DNA from: an uncultured Sinobacteraceae bacterium
Lineage (GTDB): Bacteria; Pseudomonadota; Gammaproteobacteria; Nevskiales; Nevskiaceae
Length of the DNA: 64,000 bases
Direction: 5' to 3'
Assembly: GCA_903822975.1 (NCBI GenBank)
Contig: CAIJRD010000009.1
Coordinates: 1 to 64,000 of the forward strand
Shown here piece by piece: positions 27,036 to 36,090 of the stretch (its first letter is position 1; each line of letters starts with the position of its first letter). A program made the translations under genes and the position numbers. Below the pieces are notes generated by a model that was not told where the DNA came from, made no database searches, and saw only the letters and a program-made list of their open reading frames with translations.

Positions 27036-27187
27036 TGGCGCACCGGTATGCGGCCGCCGATCATCCAGGCAATCTTCCCGGCCGATCATCTTCACCGGCA
27101 TCTGCACGCCCGCATCGCCGAACAGGGAATCATTCGTGCCGGCGAGCTAATGGCGCACCGGTATGCGGCCGCCGATCATCCAGGCCG
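26976..27187 (+). repeat. 115-bp imperfect tandem duplication covering the PPTase 3' end
   Basis: The segment 26976-27090 is repeated starting at 27091, with a few substitutions and a shortened tail. Copy 1 includes the last codons and TAA stop of the PPTase gene. Copy 2 keeps the same codons and TAA with no start, so it is a non-coding remnant. Short ATCATCCAGG-type units continue to the flippase stop. Confidence 0.85.
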
Positions 27188-27201
27188 ATCATCCAGGCCA
27201 T

Positions 27202-28743
27202 TTATCCAGGATTGGGCGAGCGGCTGAGTCCCTGGCACTGACGCAACACGCGCTTCAGCAGCGGGCGGCTGTAACCGGGCATCGTCAGCGCGATCAAGGC
27301 GACGTACCCAACCGCGCCGAGTGCGGTCATGATCAAAAGATCGGCAACACTGCCGATCAGCGATTCGACCGCGAGGCCAGCGAAATAAACTGCACAACCC
27401 ATCGTTGCCGCGGCGACCAGCGCCGGTATCTGCGTGCGAATGATCAGGCGCAGTGGCAAGCGGCAGGTCCGCTTCAGCAGCAGCACCGGAAGCGGCAGCA
27501 GCAGCATCGGACGAAGGGCGAGTGCAGCAGCGACCGCGACGATGCCGAAGCGTGCGAAGCAGACGACCGCCAGAACGCTGGCTAGCGTCTGCACGGTTGA
27601 AATCAGCGCTTCCCACTTCTGCAGATTAAGCGCCAATAGCAGCGCGCTGGTGCAGTACAGCGTGACGCAGGGGATGCCCATCAACATCAGCATCTGCGCG
27701 ATCGGAATTGCGCCGAACCAGCGAGGATCGAGCCAGGCATGGAATAACAGCGGCACCACCGCAGCCGCGCCGATGCATAGCGGAAAGCACACCAGGCTCA
27801 TCTGTCTGAAAAGCTGTTGCATCGCCGCTTCGAGACCTTCGGGGCTGCCGTGGTAACGCCTGAGTTCGATTCTGGCGACCGACACCTTAGGTTCCAGCAA
27901 GACCTGAAACAGGATGTCGCTGAGCCGCGCCGCCAGGCTGAACAGGCCAAGATCGACGGCGCCGAGAAAGAAGCCGAGCGCAAGCCGCGGCAACTGCGCA
28001 GACGCCCAGTTCATCGTCCGGGACAGCATCATCGTCGCGGCGAAGCGCTGCAGGTCCTGAAAGTGTCGCAGCGATACGACCAGGCGAACCTTCAGCGGGA
28101 CTGCCGCCCACAGCACGATCGCACTCACGCTTCGTTGCACCATTGCCTGCGCAACCAGCGACCAGACACCGGCGCCCAGCAAGGCCAGCGCCAGACCCAC
28201 GACGCCGCCTGCGACCAATCCGGCAATCGATCTCAACGCAATTGGACGGAAGCGAAGTTCCCGCTTGCTTGCCGCAAGCGGTGCTGCACAGAACGCTGAG
28301 AGCAGCGGCAGTAAGGCCATCCAGCGCAGCACCGCGCCGAGTTCCGGTTCCGAAAACAGTCGGGCGATCTGGTTGGATGCGCCGAATACTGCAACGCCCA
28401 GCACCAGCGAGATGACGAGGTTGAGCGTCGTCATCGTTTGATAGTGCAGCGCTTCGATCGTGCGGATCGAGATCAATGCCTCGGCGGCGGCGAGGCCCAA
28501 TACGAACTCGCAGAAGCCGATGAAGACCATCACCAGCGAGAACAAGCCGAACGCGTGCGGGCCAAGCAGCGCGGCTTGCACCGCAAACAGTACAACGCCA
28601 ATCGTTTGCTCCGATACCGTTTGAACCGTGATCCAGGCGGTCGGCGAAAGGCGGGAGATGGTCTTCACCTGCTGCTGCGTGACCTGCAGTTGCGCGATGG
28701 TTCTGAACCGACGCAAGCTGTGGACTGACGATCCCTGTCGCAA
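27202..28743 (-). CDS. Wzx-like polysaccharide flippase (MOP superfamily)
   Basis: About 513 residues with twelve to fourteen hydrophobic spans of the polysaccharide-transport branch of the MOP/MATE superfamily. It would flip the undecaprenyl-linked repeat to the periplasm for the Wzy-like polymerase. Typical features are the amphipathic N-terminus before VVLFAVQAALLGPHAFGLFSLV, FCAAPLAASKRELRF after the fourth or fifth span, and a basic loop before the later spans. The start is uncertain: TTG 28743 is the longest, GTG 28668 is just ahead of the conserved part, and neither has a good ribosome-binding site. It is convergent with the PPTase gene and faces the same way as the WecG-like gene. Confidence 0.87.
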   Translation of the reverse strand: MRQGSSVHSLRRFRTIAQLQVTQQQVKTISRLSPTAWITVQTVSEQTIGVVLFAVQAALLGPHAFGLFSLVMVFIGFCEFVLGLAAAEALISIRTIEALHYQTMTTLNLVISLVLGVAVFGASNQIARLFSEPELGAVLRWMALLPLLSAFCAAPLAASKRELRFRPIALRSIAGLVAGGVVGLALALLGAGVWSLVAQAMVQRSVSAIVLWAAVPLKVRLVVSLRHFQDLQRFAATMMLSRTMNWASAQLPRLALGFFLGAVDLGLFSLAARLSDILFQVLLEPKVSVARIELRRYHGSPEGLEAAMQQLFRQMSLVCFPLCIGAAAVVPLLFHAWLDPRWFGAIPIAQMLMLMGIPCVTLYCTSALLLALNLQKWEALISTVQTLASVLAVVCFARFGIVAVAAALALRPMLLLPLPVLLLKRTCRLPLRLIIRTQIPALVAAATMGCAVYFAGLAVESLIGSVADLLIMTALGAVGYVALIALTMPGYSRPLLKRVLRQCQGLSRSPNPG

Positions 28744-28887
28744 TTGAAGAGATGGGCAAGGCTGCGAGGCTGCATCGCATTTGGATCGGACTGCTCGCCC
28801 GCTGAGGATCGGCAGCTCGCACTGCCAGTGGAGCGCTGCGGTCCGATACGGTCGGCCCGATTGCTTCGCGCGCGGATCACCGTGTGA

Positions 28888-29757
28888 CTAGACCTGCATC
28901 GACGGTCGCGCATCAGCCGGAGGGCTCGATGCCGTGAGCGGTCGGAAACGCAGCGGCTGCGGCGGCGAACGGCGTTCGTCGTCGCGAGGAACGGCCACAC
29001 GCGCACGCTCGGGCAATAAATACGCGGCGGGGCGCAAGCTGATGATCGCCAGCGCCAGCAGCGCGAAGATGCGCGGGCACCGCACCAGATAGCGATGCGC
29101 CATTCGCGCAGGATTCTGCTGCAGGCGGTAAAGCCATTCCAGACCGGCGCGTTGCATCCACAGCGGCGCTCGGCGTTCGCTTCCGGTGAGGAAATTGATC
29201 GAAGCACCAATGCACAACGCAAGGCCGCGTGCGATGCCGCGAACCTTCAGTCGTCGCGCAAGCTCTTCCTGCTGCGGCGCGCCGACGGCGAGAAAGCAAA
29301 ACCGGAACGGGCTGTGGTCCTCGATAAAACGGAGCGTCTGGTCCACTGCTGCGGAATCGTGAATGAAGCCCATCGGCGGGTTGTAGTGAACCAGCTGACG
29401 CAGGCCGTACTGCCGGGCCAGCATCGCCGCCTGCTCCGAACTGCCGCCGATCAAGATGATCGGATCGTTTGGACGGACCACTTCCTCCAGTAGCCGCGCA
29501 GTGAGATCGCTGCCCGTGCACACCGGAAGTCGAACGCCGCGTGTGAGCCGCAGCAGATGTGCGACGAAGCGACTGTCGAGCAGCACGAACTCCGCATCGG
29601 AATACATTTGTTTGAACGTTCGATCGTCGTTCAGACGAATGAGATGATCGGCATTGGGTGTCACGACGAAGCTGTAGCGCGCATGCCCGAAGCGCGCCGC
29701 AAGCCTGATGAAACTGTTCAGGTCGTAGTCGTCGATCTGAACGAGATCTCGTCCCAT
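28888..29757 (-). CDS. WecG/TagA/CpsF family glycosyltransferase
   Basis: A 289-residue GT26-family enzyme, the type that transfers N-acetylmannosamine(uronate) or another hexose to a lipid-linked acceptor in ECA, teichoic-acid or EPS synthesis. Visible motifs are VVTPNADHLIRL near the N-terminus, ILIGGS, YNPPMGF, and FLAVGAPQQEE, the family signature. Near the C-terminus is the basic RRAPLWMQRAGLEWLYRLQQ, which likely contacts membrane. The frame is open to 30036, but ATG 29755-29757 has a strong ribosome-binding site (GGGGAGA, 6 nt spacing) and gives the usual family length. Confidence 0.9.
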   Translation of the reverse strand: MGRDLVQIDDYDLNSFIRLAARFGHARYSFVVTPNADHLIRLNDDRTFKQMYSDAEFVLLDSRFVAHLLRLTRGVRLPVCTGSDLTARLLEEVVRPNDPIILIGGSSEQAAMLARQYGLRQLVHYNPPMGFIHDSAAVDQTLRFIEDHSPFRFCFLAVGAPQQEELARRLKVRGIARGLALCIGASINFLTGSERRAPLWMQRAGLEWLYRLQQNPARMAHRYLVRCPRIFALLALAIISLRPAAYLLPERARVAVPRDDERRSPPQPLRFRPLTASSPPADARPSMQV

Positions 29758-30155
29758 ATGGTTTCTCCCCGCTTTGTTTTGTTCGCGTCCCGGCAGCTTG
29801 GTCGCTTCGGCGTTCACAGCGAATTGCGAAGACCTTGGCATCGCGAAAAGATAGGCGGTCGCAGTCGTCTGCTCGGTGCGAACACGCACCGAGCGTGATG
29901 ACGCGTTGAGAATGAGTCCAAGGCGATCCAAGGTTCCCATCAAAGGCCGCAATCGCGTCTCGTCTGAAAGCACGCCGAGCGCGCACCGTGATCCGTGTGC
30001 GTCGCCGTACGGACGCGCCGACATTCGCAAAACCATAGTCCTTGCACGACCAGCATCTCTAAGCCACGGATCGTCCTACGGTGGCGTGATGGCTGGGCAA
30101 ATGTGTACCAGCGTGGAAAGCGACTATGTGTGCAGAGGGTGTTCGTCGTCGGGCA
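29758..30155. promoter_or_regulatory. Divergent region upstream of WecG-like and beta-barrel genes
   Basis: About 400 bp between two divergent starts. It holds one ribosome-binding site (29764-29770) and presumably two promoters. Open frames here are extensions of the flanking genes without domain content. No other structure was recognised. Confidence 0.4.
29764..29770 (-). promoter_or_regulatory. Ribosome-binding site deciding the WecG-like start
   Basis: GGGGAGA on the minus strand lies 6 nt before ATG 29757. It favours this start over the ATG at 30036 of the longer open frame. Confidence 0.75.
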
Positions 30156-31406
30156 ATGCCAATGTTAATGTCAATGTCGAGTCGAACGCGCGTTGGGCAT
30201 CTTGCGCTGTTGCTCGCCATGCTGGTCTCACCGCGCGTTGCCCACGCGCAGCTCACGGCGACGCCCTATGTCGGCGTGCAGGGCGAGTACAACTCCAATG
30301 TCTTGTCGGTGTCGAGTCGACAGCAGTCGATTGTGGAGTCCGGTGGCTCCGAGCGCAGTGATCGGGACGTTCGCTATCGCGCGGGCATCCTCGTCAACGA
30401 GAAATTTGGTCGTCAGGAGATTTATGCGAGCGGCGAGGGACGTCGGATTGACTACGATCGGCTATCGAATCTCGATCACGACGAGTATCTCTATGGCGCT
30501 GGGCTGAAGTGGATGATTGTTGACCGACTGACCGGTCACGTCGATCTGCGTCAGGAGCGAAGAATGGCGCCGTTTGCGGATCGGCTCAGTTCACAGTTGA
30601 CGCTCGAGCGTGACCGTGTGGCCAGCGGCGACGCAAAGCTCGCCTTGGGGTCCGATTGGTCGATCAAGGCTGCGCTGCGAAATCATCAGCTCGATTCTCC
30701 GATCGACGCGGTGCCTGATTTTGCGCTGAGCGAGACTGCCGCAACGCTGTCGTCGAATTATTCGGGATTCGGCAAGCTTGAAGTCGGCGTGCTTGGCGAA
30801 TATGTCGATGGAAAATACAGGGGTGGTCCCGATCCGGATCGTTTCAAGCAGCTGACTTACGATCTCACCGCCGAGTATACCGTCAGCGGATTGTCGAGTT
30901 TGGATGCGAAGCTCGGCTACACGACGCGCTCCGATCACGGTCCTGCCGGAGGGAGCTTGTCTGGCTACACGGGTTCGTTTGGATACCAGCGCAAGTTCAG
31001 CATCAAGACCGATGCGCGTGTTCAGGCGTTCCGTCGCGTCAGCAGCTACGCCGCAGCGGCAAGCTCCATTATCGAAACCGGCGCGACTGCGCAGATGAAT
31101 TGGCGGCTGACCGAGCGGATTGCGCTGGCGCTCGACTACAGCTGGGTTCGCAGCGTATTCAAAGCGAGCACCGCCACAGGTGCCGAATCGAATCCGGCGT
31201 CCAACCAGGGTCGCAGCGATCGCTATCAGTTGACTGCCTTGAAGCTCAGCTATCGCCCATTCGATCGGCTCTGGTTGCTGGCCTACGGAAACTATGCGGA
31301 TCGTCGGTCGTCGATCGACGTCGACGGCTATAACGCAGGAATTGCCGGCCTCGAAGCGCGATTCGCCTTGGGCCATATCCCAACGACTATGCCCGGCAGT
31401 CAGTAG
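30156..31406 (+). CDS. EPS-locus outer-membrane beta-barrel protein (EpsL-like)
   Basis: About 416 residues. A signal peptide (VGHLALLLAMLVSPRVAHA) is followed by a long series of amphipathic strands of about 9-12 residues with alternating polar and aromatic residues (for example YVGVQGEYNSNVL, LKLSYRPFDRLWLLAYGNYA), as in outer-membrane barrels of the EpsL/putative exopolysaccharide porin type. It could help EPS pass or anchor at the outer membrane. Four ATGs (30156, 30162, 30168, 30174) occur in a TTAATGTCAATG-like run, and any could start. ATG 30126 gives a longer, less signal-like N-terminus. The stop is 27 bp from the convergent epimerase gene. Confidence 0.8.
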   Translation: MPMLMSMSSRTRVGHLALLLAMLVSPRVAHAQLTATPYVGVQGEYNSNVLSVSSRQQSIVESGGSERSDRDVRYRAGILVNEKFGRQEIYASGEGRRIDYDRLSNLDHDEYLYGAGLKWMIVDRLTGHVDLRQERRMAPFADRLSSQLTLERDRVASGDAKLALGSDWSIKAALRNHQLDSPIDAVPDFALSETAATLSSNYSGFGKLEVGVLGEYVDGKYRGGPDPDRFKQLTYDLTAEYTVSGLSSLDAKLGYTTRSDHGPAGGSLSGYTGSFGYQRKFSIKTDARVQAFRRVSSYAAAASSIIETGATAQMNWRLTERIALALDYSWVRSVFKASTATGAESNPASNQGRSDRYQLTALKLSYRPFDRLWLLAYGNYADRRSSIDVDGYNAGIAGLEARFALGHIPTTMPGSQ

Positions 31407-31433
31407 TCAACGTTCGATCCGCAGTGGCCGGGA

Positions 31434-32420
31434 TCACGTCGGTGAGCGGAGTGATTCTGCGTTCTGCGAAGTGCAGCGGAAGGCTTCGACCGTCTTCTGC
31501 AAGCCAAGCTCGAGTGGCGTCCAGTGCAGGCCCAATGCGCGTTCGGCTCTGCGGGAGTCGATTTGAATCGCTTGTTTGAACAGTCGCCGCAGCGAGGGAG
31601 GAATCGTCACGATGCCCGGCCGCGGTGAGGAGGTTCGGTTCGAAAGCCGCGCGATGACCTCTACGAACGGCGCCAGCAGGAAACTCTCAGCCAACAGTCT
31701 GTAGCCCGGAACTCGTCGCAGTGGGGCGATGCCGAGCGCGGCGGCGGTGGCTGCAAAGTAATCGTTCCAGCTTAGTGCCGATGGCATTGAGATGTTGAAC
31801 TGGGCACCCGCCAGCTCAGCGCCGCGCAAGCCGCGCAGAATGGCGTCGACGAGATCGTCGACATAGACCAGGTTGCAGTTTCCAGTTCCTGCCATACCGA
31901 GATCACCCAGACGACGCTGGATCAACAGACGCATCATCCGCTCGCTCCATTGGATGCTGGCAGGGCCGTACACACAGCTGGGTCGCAGGATCACAGCATT
32001 GGCGTAGTGCGAAAGGATCGCCTCGGCCGCGACCTTGCCCGCGCCATAGCCGCTGGCCGTACCGACGAGTGGCGTTCGTTCGTCCACCACGCCGCGAGCG
32101 GCGCCATAGACCGCCATCGAGCTGAGATGCACGAGCCGCGGTGGACTTTGCAATCGACGCATCGACAAAACCAGTGCCTGCGCCTCGCGGACCGTCGCCG
32201 CGGGTGAGCCAGCAAATGCGTTGACGACGGCATCGACTCGGCCCAGCGCGTCGCCGAGATCATCTGGGTCGCTTGCATCCAGGGAAATGGCGTCGGTGGC
32301 TGCGACTGCAGGCCGCCTGCGATGGTATGCAGCGATGGGACGCGCCCAGCCGCAATGCGCGAGCGCGTCGACGACGCGACGGCCGACGAACCCGGATGCC
32401 CCGATCACCAAGACGCGCAT
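31434..32420 (-). CDS. NAD(P)-dependent sugar epimerase/dehydratase (SDR family)
   Basis: A 328-residue extended short-chain dehydrogenase that probably makes or modifies a nucleotide sugar for the EPS repeat. The N-terminal Rossmann motif GASGFVG, the strand VHLSSMAVYG, and catalytic Y-x-x-x-K in YGAGK are all present, followed by ILRPSCVYGP, which is usual for UDP-sugar 4-epimerases and dehydratases. The start is 3 bp after the stop of the GMC oxidoreductase gene, so the two form an operon. The exact substrate cannot be read. Confidence 0.87.
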   Translation of the reverse strand: MRVLVIGASGFVGRRVVDALAHCGWARPIAAYHRRRPAVAATDAISLDASDPDDLGDALGRVDAVVNAFAGSPAATVREAQALVLSMRRLQSPPRLVHLSSMAVYGAARGVVDERTPLVGTASGYGAGKVAAEAILSHYANAVILRPSCVYGPASIQWSERMMRLLIQRRLGDLGMAGTGNCNLVYVDDLVDAILRGLRGAELAGAQFNISMPSALSWNDYFAATAAALGIAPLRRVPGYRLLAESFLLAPFVEVIARLSNRTSSPRPGIVTIPPSLRRLFKQAIQIDSRRAERALGLHWTPLELGLQKTVEAFRCTSQNAESLRSPT

Positions 32421-32423
32421 GCA

Positions 32424-34157
32424 TCAGACCTTCATACGCGAGACCGATTCAAGGTCGTAGCCGGGATCGTTGATCGGGATTGGACTGGCGTCCGAATGCG
32501 ATTGCGAACGGCTGCACAACTGCTTCAGATGCTCCGCAAGTCTGAGCGACAAGGCCACGATGGTCAGCGTGGGATTGGCCTGGCTGGAGGTCGGAAACGT
32601 GGCCGAACTGGCGATGAACAGATTGTCGACGCCATGCACGCGGCAGTTCGCATCCACCACGCTGGTCTTCGGATCGACGCCCATGCGGGCGGTCCCGATG
32701 TGGTGTCCGCCATAGGCACCGTAGCGCGTCATTTCGAATTCGAGACCTTGCGGATCGTATTCGAAGTGTCCGATGCCGCTGCGCTTAAATTCTTCCGCGA
32801 GCAGTGCGATTGCGGTACTCACGGTTTCGACGTCCTTGCGCGTGTAGCGCCAATCGATGCGCAGGCGTCGCATACCCAGCGCGTCTCGTGTGTCGTCGAG
32901 CGTGACGCGGCTGTGAGGATTGGGCTCCTGCTCGGCGTGGAAGTCGAGGCTGTAGTGATTCGCCTTCGAGCGCACGATGATCGACGGGAATTTTCGTGTG
33001 GCGAGCGTGTGGTGGCGCAGCCAATGCAGCAGAAACGCGCAGCTTCCGATCGGGTCGCTCAGCAGATTGGCGATATGGCGCAGCCAGTTGCGCAGGGTCG
33101 AGCGCTCCTCACCGTGCAGGCGTTTGCCGTACTCATAAGGAATGAACGCCTTCGCCAGGAACAGTAAGGAGAGGCTGCCGGTGCGGTGTGCAGGATCGGT
33201 GATGCGCGGGTGGTGCAGGCGGGCGACGAAGTTGCCGACGCCGAGTGCGCGTTGCGTGTGTGGGTTCAACGACAGGCGCCGGCGGCAGTAGACACCTTCT
33301 TCACTCATTTCGTAGCCGTGCGAAACGCAGTCGGCATCGGCTAGTTTCAAAGTACCGACCGTGCCGGCGATATGGCACTGGTAATAACGGCCGACAACGT
33401 CGTGCGCGTTGCCGATTCCATTCCGATGCACCGCGTCGTTGCTGAGCAGCAGTCGCGCAACTTCAAGACCACCCGTCGCCAGGACGAAATGGTCGGCGAC
33501 GATCGTCAGGGTCTTTCCGGTCAGCGTTCGAGTCGATGCGCGAGTCACTGAAGTTCCGGACGGATTGAGCTGCAGGTCCGTCAGGTTCGCGTTCAGCAAG
33601 ACATTGATGTTGGGCGCGTTGGCAATGAGGGCGTGATAGCGCTTTCCGAAATCCGTCGGGCAACTGAATCGCTCCAGCCGCTCGCTGGAAAAATGTTCGC
33701 TCGCGAATCCGCGCAGCATTGGCCGCGCAGTAGCGCCCAGGGAATCGGTCGCGTCGAACGAATAGCGACCGATCTCGCAGAGCGCGCTTGCGCGCGCGTA
33801 GTAGGGCTCGAGCGTGTCGAGTCCGAATGGCCATCCGCTCTCGGCCATGTAAGTGCGCGCCTCGAAGTCGATCGCATCGAACGGGACGCATCGGCCGCCC
33901 CAGATCGTGGTCGAGCCGCCAAATCGACGCTGGCGGTAGCGGTCCGGTGGGCTGTGCAATCCGGCGTCGACCACTGCTCCCGCATACAAGGATTGCGTTT
34001 CGGTTTCCGCCGATAGCGCACCGGCTTCGATCAGCAGAACCTCGATGCCGGTACCGATGAATTCGATTGCCATTGCGATTCCGGCGGCTCCGGCGCCAAC
34101 GATGCAGACCTTGGTCGAAAGCGTCTGTCCGTTGGCGAGCAAGCGTGCGTCGATCAT
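32424..34157 (-). CDS. GMC-family FAD-dependent oxidoreductase
   Basis: A 577-residue flavoprotein. The N-terminal ADP-binding motif is VGAGAAGIAMAIEF, followed by GGSTTIWGGRCVP, a GMC hallmark. The C-terminus has the catalytic-site GGHHIGTARMG and NLFIASSATFPTSSQANPTL. It would oxidise an alcohol or sugar hydroxyl, possibly on an EPS precursor or on the NRPS/PKS product. The open frame reaches 34352, but ATG 34157 starts just before the FAD-binding strand and gives the common family length. It is upstream of and coupled to the epimerase gene. Confidence 0.87.
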   Translation of the reverse strand: MIDARLLANGQTLSTKVCIVGAGAAGIAMAIEFIGTGIEVLLIEAGALSAETETQSLYAGAVVDAGLHSPPDRYRQRRFGGSTTIWGGRCVPFDAIDFEARTYMAESGWPFGLDTLEPYYARASALCEIGRYSFDATDSLGATARPMLRGFASEHFSSERLERFSCPTDFGKRYHALIANAPNINVLLNANLTDLQLNPSGTSVTRASTRTLTGKTLTIVADHFVLATGGLEVARLLLSNDAVHRNGIGNAHDVVGRYYQCHIAGTVGTLKLADADCVSHGYEMSEEGVYCRRRLSLNPHTQRALGVGNFVARLHHPRITDPAHRTGSLSLLFLAKAFIPYEYGKRLHGEERSTLRNWLRHIANLLSDPIGSCAFLLHWLRHHTLATRKFPSIIVRSKANHYSLDFHAEQEPNPHSRVTLDDTRDALGMRRLRIDWRYTRKDVETVSTAIALLAEEFKRSGIGHFEYDPQGLEFEMTRYGAYGGHHIGTARMGVDPKTSVVDANCRVHGVDNLFIASSATFPTSSQANPTLTIVALSLRLAEHLKQLCSRSQSHSDASPIPINDPGYDLESVSRMKV

Positions 34158-34603
34158 CACTTTGCGCTCACAGGATTCCCGAAGCGTTGAGTTCGAATTG
34201 AAAGATCCTGCGCGCATCCCGAGGTGACAGCGGAGCGCATGCGCTGAAAGTGTGAATCCAAGAAATGCCCCCGGTGCCCTGCGAGATACGGAATCGATTA
34301 CAAGCACTCGTCGTCCCATCGTCTGTGCTGTCGCGCACCGAAGAACATCCAAACGTACGCCGATTCTCTTGTGGTGAGACGCAGATCATCGTTCTGCGTG
34401 AGGGCTTTGTTGTTGCCACACTGCGTGCTTCTTGGTACGCAGGGAAACAGACGCATAGACCTCGAAAAAATACAGTGGCTTGGTGTAGCTCGGTCATCGG
34501 CGTCGAACCGCGGAAGCGTTTCTAGGAATCGAGATCGGCGCACGCAACCGGTTCAAAGTTCAACTGCGGGTGATTCGCGGCGGCCGCGACTTGGGGGACA
34601 TCG
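34158..34603. promoter_or_regulatory. Divergent region upstream of GMC and WcaJ-like genes
   Basis: About 445 bp. It holds a short inverted repeat (CTGCGT 34421-34426, ACGCAG 34437-34442) and the ribosome-binding site GGGGGA (34593-34598) of the WcaJ-like gene. No gene is supported in it. Confidence 0.4.
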
Positions 34604-36082
34604 ATGAAATCGTTTTCAGAGGGCTGGAGGGTGCTAGTTCGCGCCAATGAAGCCGCCTTCGGTCGGAATCGCTACTCGCTGATGCCAGGACTACTCGCAA
34701 TCTCAGATGTTGTGGTCGGCGTGTTGTTCGCCAGTTGGGCCGAGGCGCTGTACGTGCACCTTGAACTCACGAAGTCAATGGCATTGCAGACGTCGGTCGG
34801 ATATCGCGGCGCTGCACTTGCTGTTGCAGTGATTGCCGGGCTGGCGCTGTCAGATGCGAGCGTGGAATCCAGCATCGCGCGCGCCGACATCGGTGCATTG
34901 ATAGGGAGATTCTCCGCCCGATTTCTCAAGGTTGTGCTGGTGATCGCTGCTGTTTCAGTCGCGGGGCTGACGTTATGGCAGCCGCCGGCGCTTCTGGTGT
35001 TGTTGTGGTTCGTCATGGCCGGCGCCGGCATGTTGGGAAGTCGAATGATGTTATCGATTGTCTGGCGTGCACTGCGGCATCGCGGCGTCGCGGTGCAGAC
35101 CATTGCGATCGTCGGTACCGGGCCGGTTGCCGATCGCGTGATTCGTCAGCTGATGCAGACGAGCAATCGAGCGGTTCAACTGGTCGGCGTATTCGACGAT
35201 CGGACACGCCGTTGCGCCGGATCGACGTTCGTACGCACGGGTTCGGTTGCCGAACTGCTGGAAGCCGGAAAAACGCGACCGATCGATTGGGTGCTGATCA
35301 CGTTTCCTGAATCGGCCGAGAAGCCGCTGCTGGCTTTGACGCATACGTTGAAAAGTCTCTCGGTTCCCGTGGGTTTGTGTCCGCAAACGTTCGGGATTGG
35401 TTCGCAGCCTGCGGCGTTTGTTGATGTCGGCGTCGGCCTGACGGTGACGATGTTGGCCGACCGCGCGCTCGGGCGTTGGAGTGCGTTGATCAAAACCGCG
35501 GAGGACTTGATTCTCGGCGGACTTATTACGCTGCTGGTGTCGCCGCTACTGTTGCTGATCGCGCTGGCGATCGCGCTGGATAGTCCGGGGCCGATCATAT
35601 TCAGGCAAAAGCGCCACGCCGAGAACAATGCCGAGTTCGATGTCTTCAAGTTTCGAACGATGCGCTGGCAGCCCGACGCTGATGCGCGCAACGTCCAGCA
35701 AACCTTGCGCGGAGATCCGCGGATCACTCGCGTCGGGCGCTTCCTGCGCAAATCGAGTCTCGATGAACTGCCGCAACTGTTCAACGTTCTTCGCGGCGAG
35801 ATGTCCCTGGTCGGCCCGCGCCCGCACGCAGTCAATATGCGGACCGAAGAACGGCTGTGCCACGAGATCAGTGCGCGGTATCCGCATCGGCACCGGGTGA
35901 AACCGGGAATCACCGGTTGGTCGCAAGTGAACGGTTCGCGTGGCGCGGTCACCACGACTGAACAGCTCGTGCGCCGGCTCGAACTCGATCTCTACTACAT
36001 CGAAAACTGGTCTCTGCGGTTCGATCTGTGGATTCTGCTGCGCACGATCTGGGTTGTCGTTCGAACCACCAACGCCCACTGA
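34604..36082 (+). CDS. Undecaprenyl-phosphate sugar phosphotransferase (WcaJ-like)
   Basis: A 492-residue initiating enzyme that transfers a sugar-1-phosphate from a UDP-sugar to undecaprenyl phosphate, the first step of EPS repeat synthesis. The N-terminal half has four or five hydrophobic spans and a CoA-binding-like segment (IAIVGTGPVADRVI). The catalytic bacterial sugar transferase domain carries PIIFRQKRH, FDVFKFRTM, DELPQLFNVLRGEMSLVGPRP and VKPGITGWSQVNG. ATG 34604 has a good ribosome-binding site 5 nt upstream. It is followed 8 bp later by a sigma-factor gene, so the two are likely co-transcribed. Confidence 0.93.
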   Translation: MKSFSEGWRVLVRANEAAFGRNRYSLMPGLLAISDVVVGVLFASWAEALYVHLELTKSMALQTSVGYRGAALAVAVIAGLALSDASVESSIARADIGALIGRFSARFLKVVLVIAAVSVAGLTLWQPPALLVLLWFVMAGAGMLGSRMMLSIVWRALRHRGVAVQTIAIVGTGPVADRVIRQLMQTSNRAVQLVGVFDDRTRRCAGSTFVRTGSVAELLEAGKTRPIDWVLITFPESAEKPLLALTHTLKSLSVPVGLCPQTFGIGSQPAAFVDVGVGLTVTMLADRALGRWSALIKTAEDLILGGLITLLVSPLLLLIALAIALDSPGPIIFRQKRHAENNAEFDVFKFRTMRWQPDADARNVQQTLRGDPRITRVGRFLRKSSLDELPQLFNVLRGEMSLVGPRPHAVNMRTEERLCHEISARYPHRHRVKPGITGWSQVNGSRGAVTTTEQLVRRLELDLYYIENWSLRFDLWILLRTIWVVVRTTNAH

Positions 36083-36090
36083 AGACGCGT

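Noticed and set aside
15347..31406. Exosortase/PEP-CTERM system, as in methanolan-type EPS loci
   Set aside because: EpsG- and EpsL-like genes are present, but no exosortase or PEP-CTERM protein was found in the window.
34470..34490. Possible sigma-54 promoter (TGGCTTGGTGTAGCT)
   Set aside because: The GG-GC spacing is one base short of the -24/-12 consensus.
36028..36090. Upstream start for the sigma factor
   Set aside because: It overlaps the conserved C-terminus of the WcaJ-like protein and adds no sigma-factor sequence.
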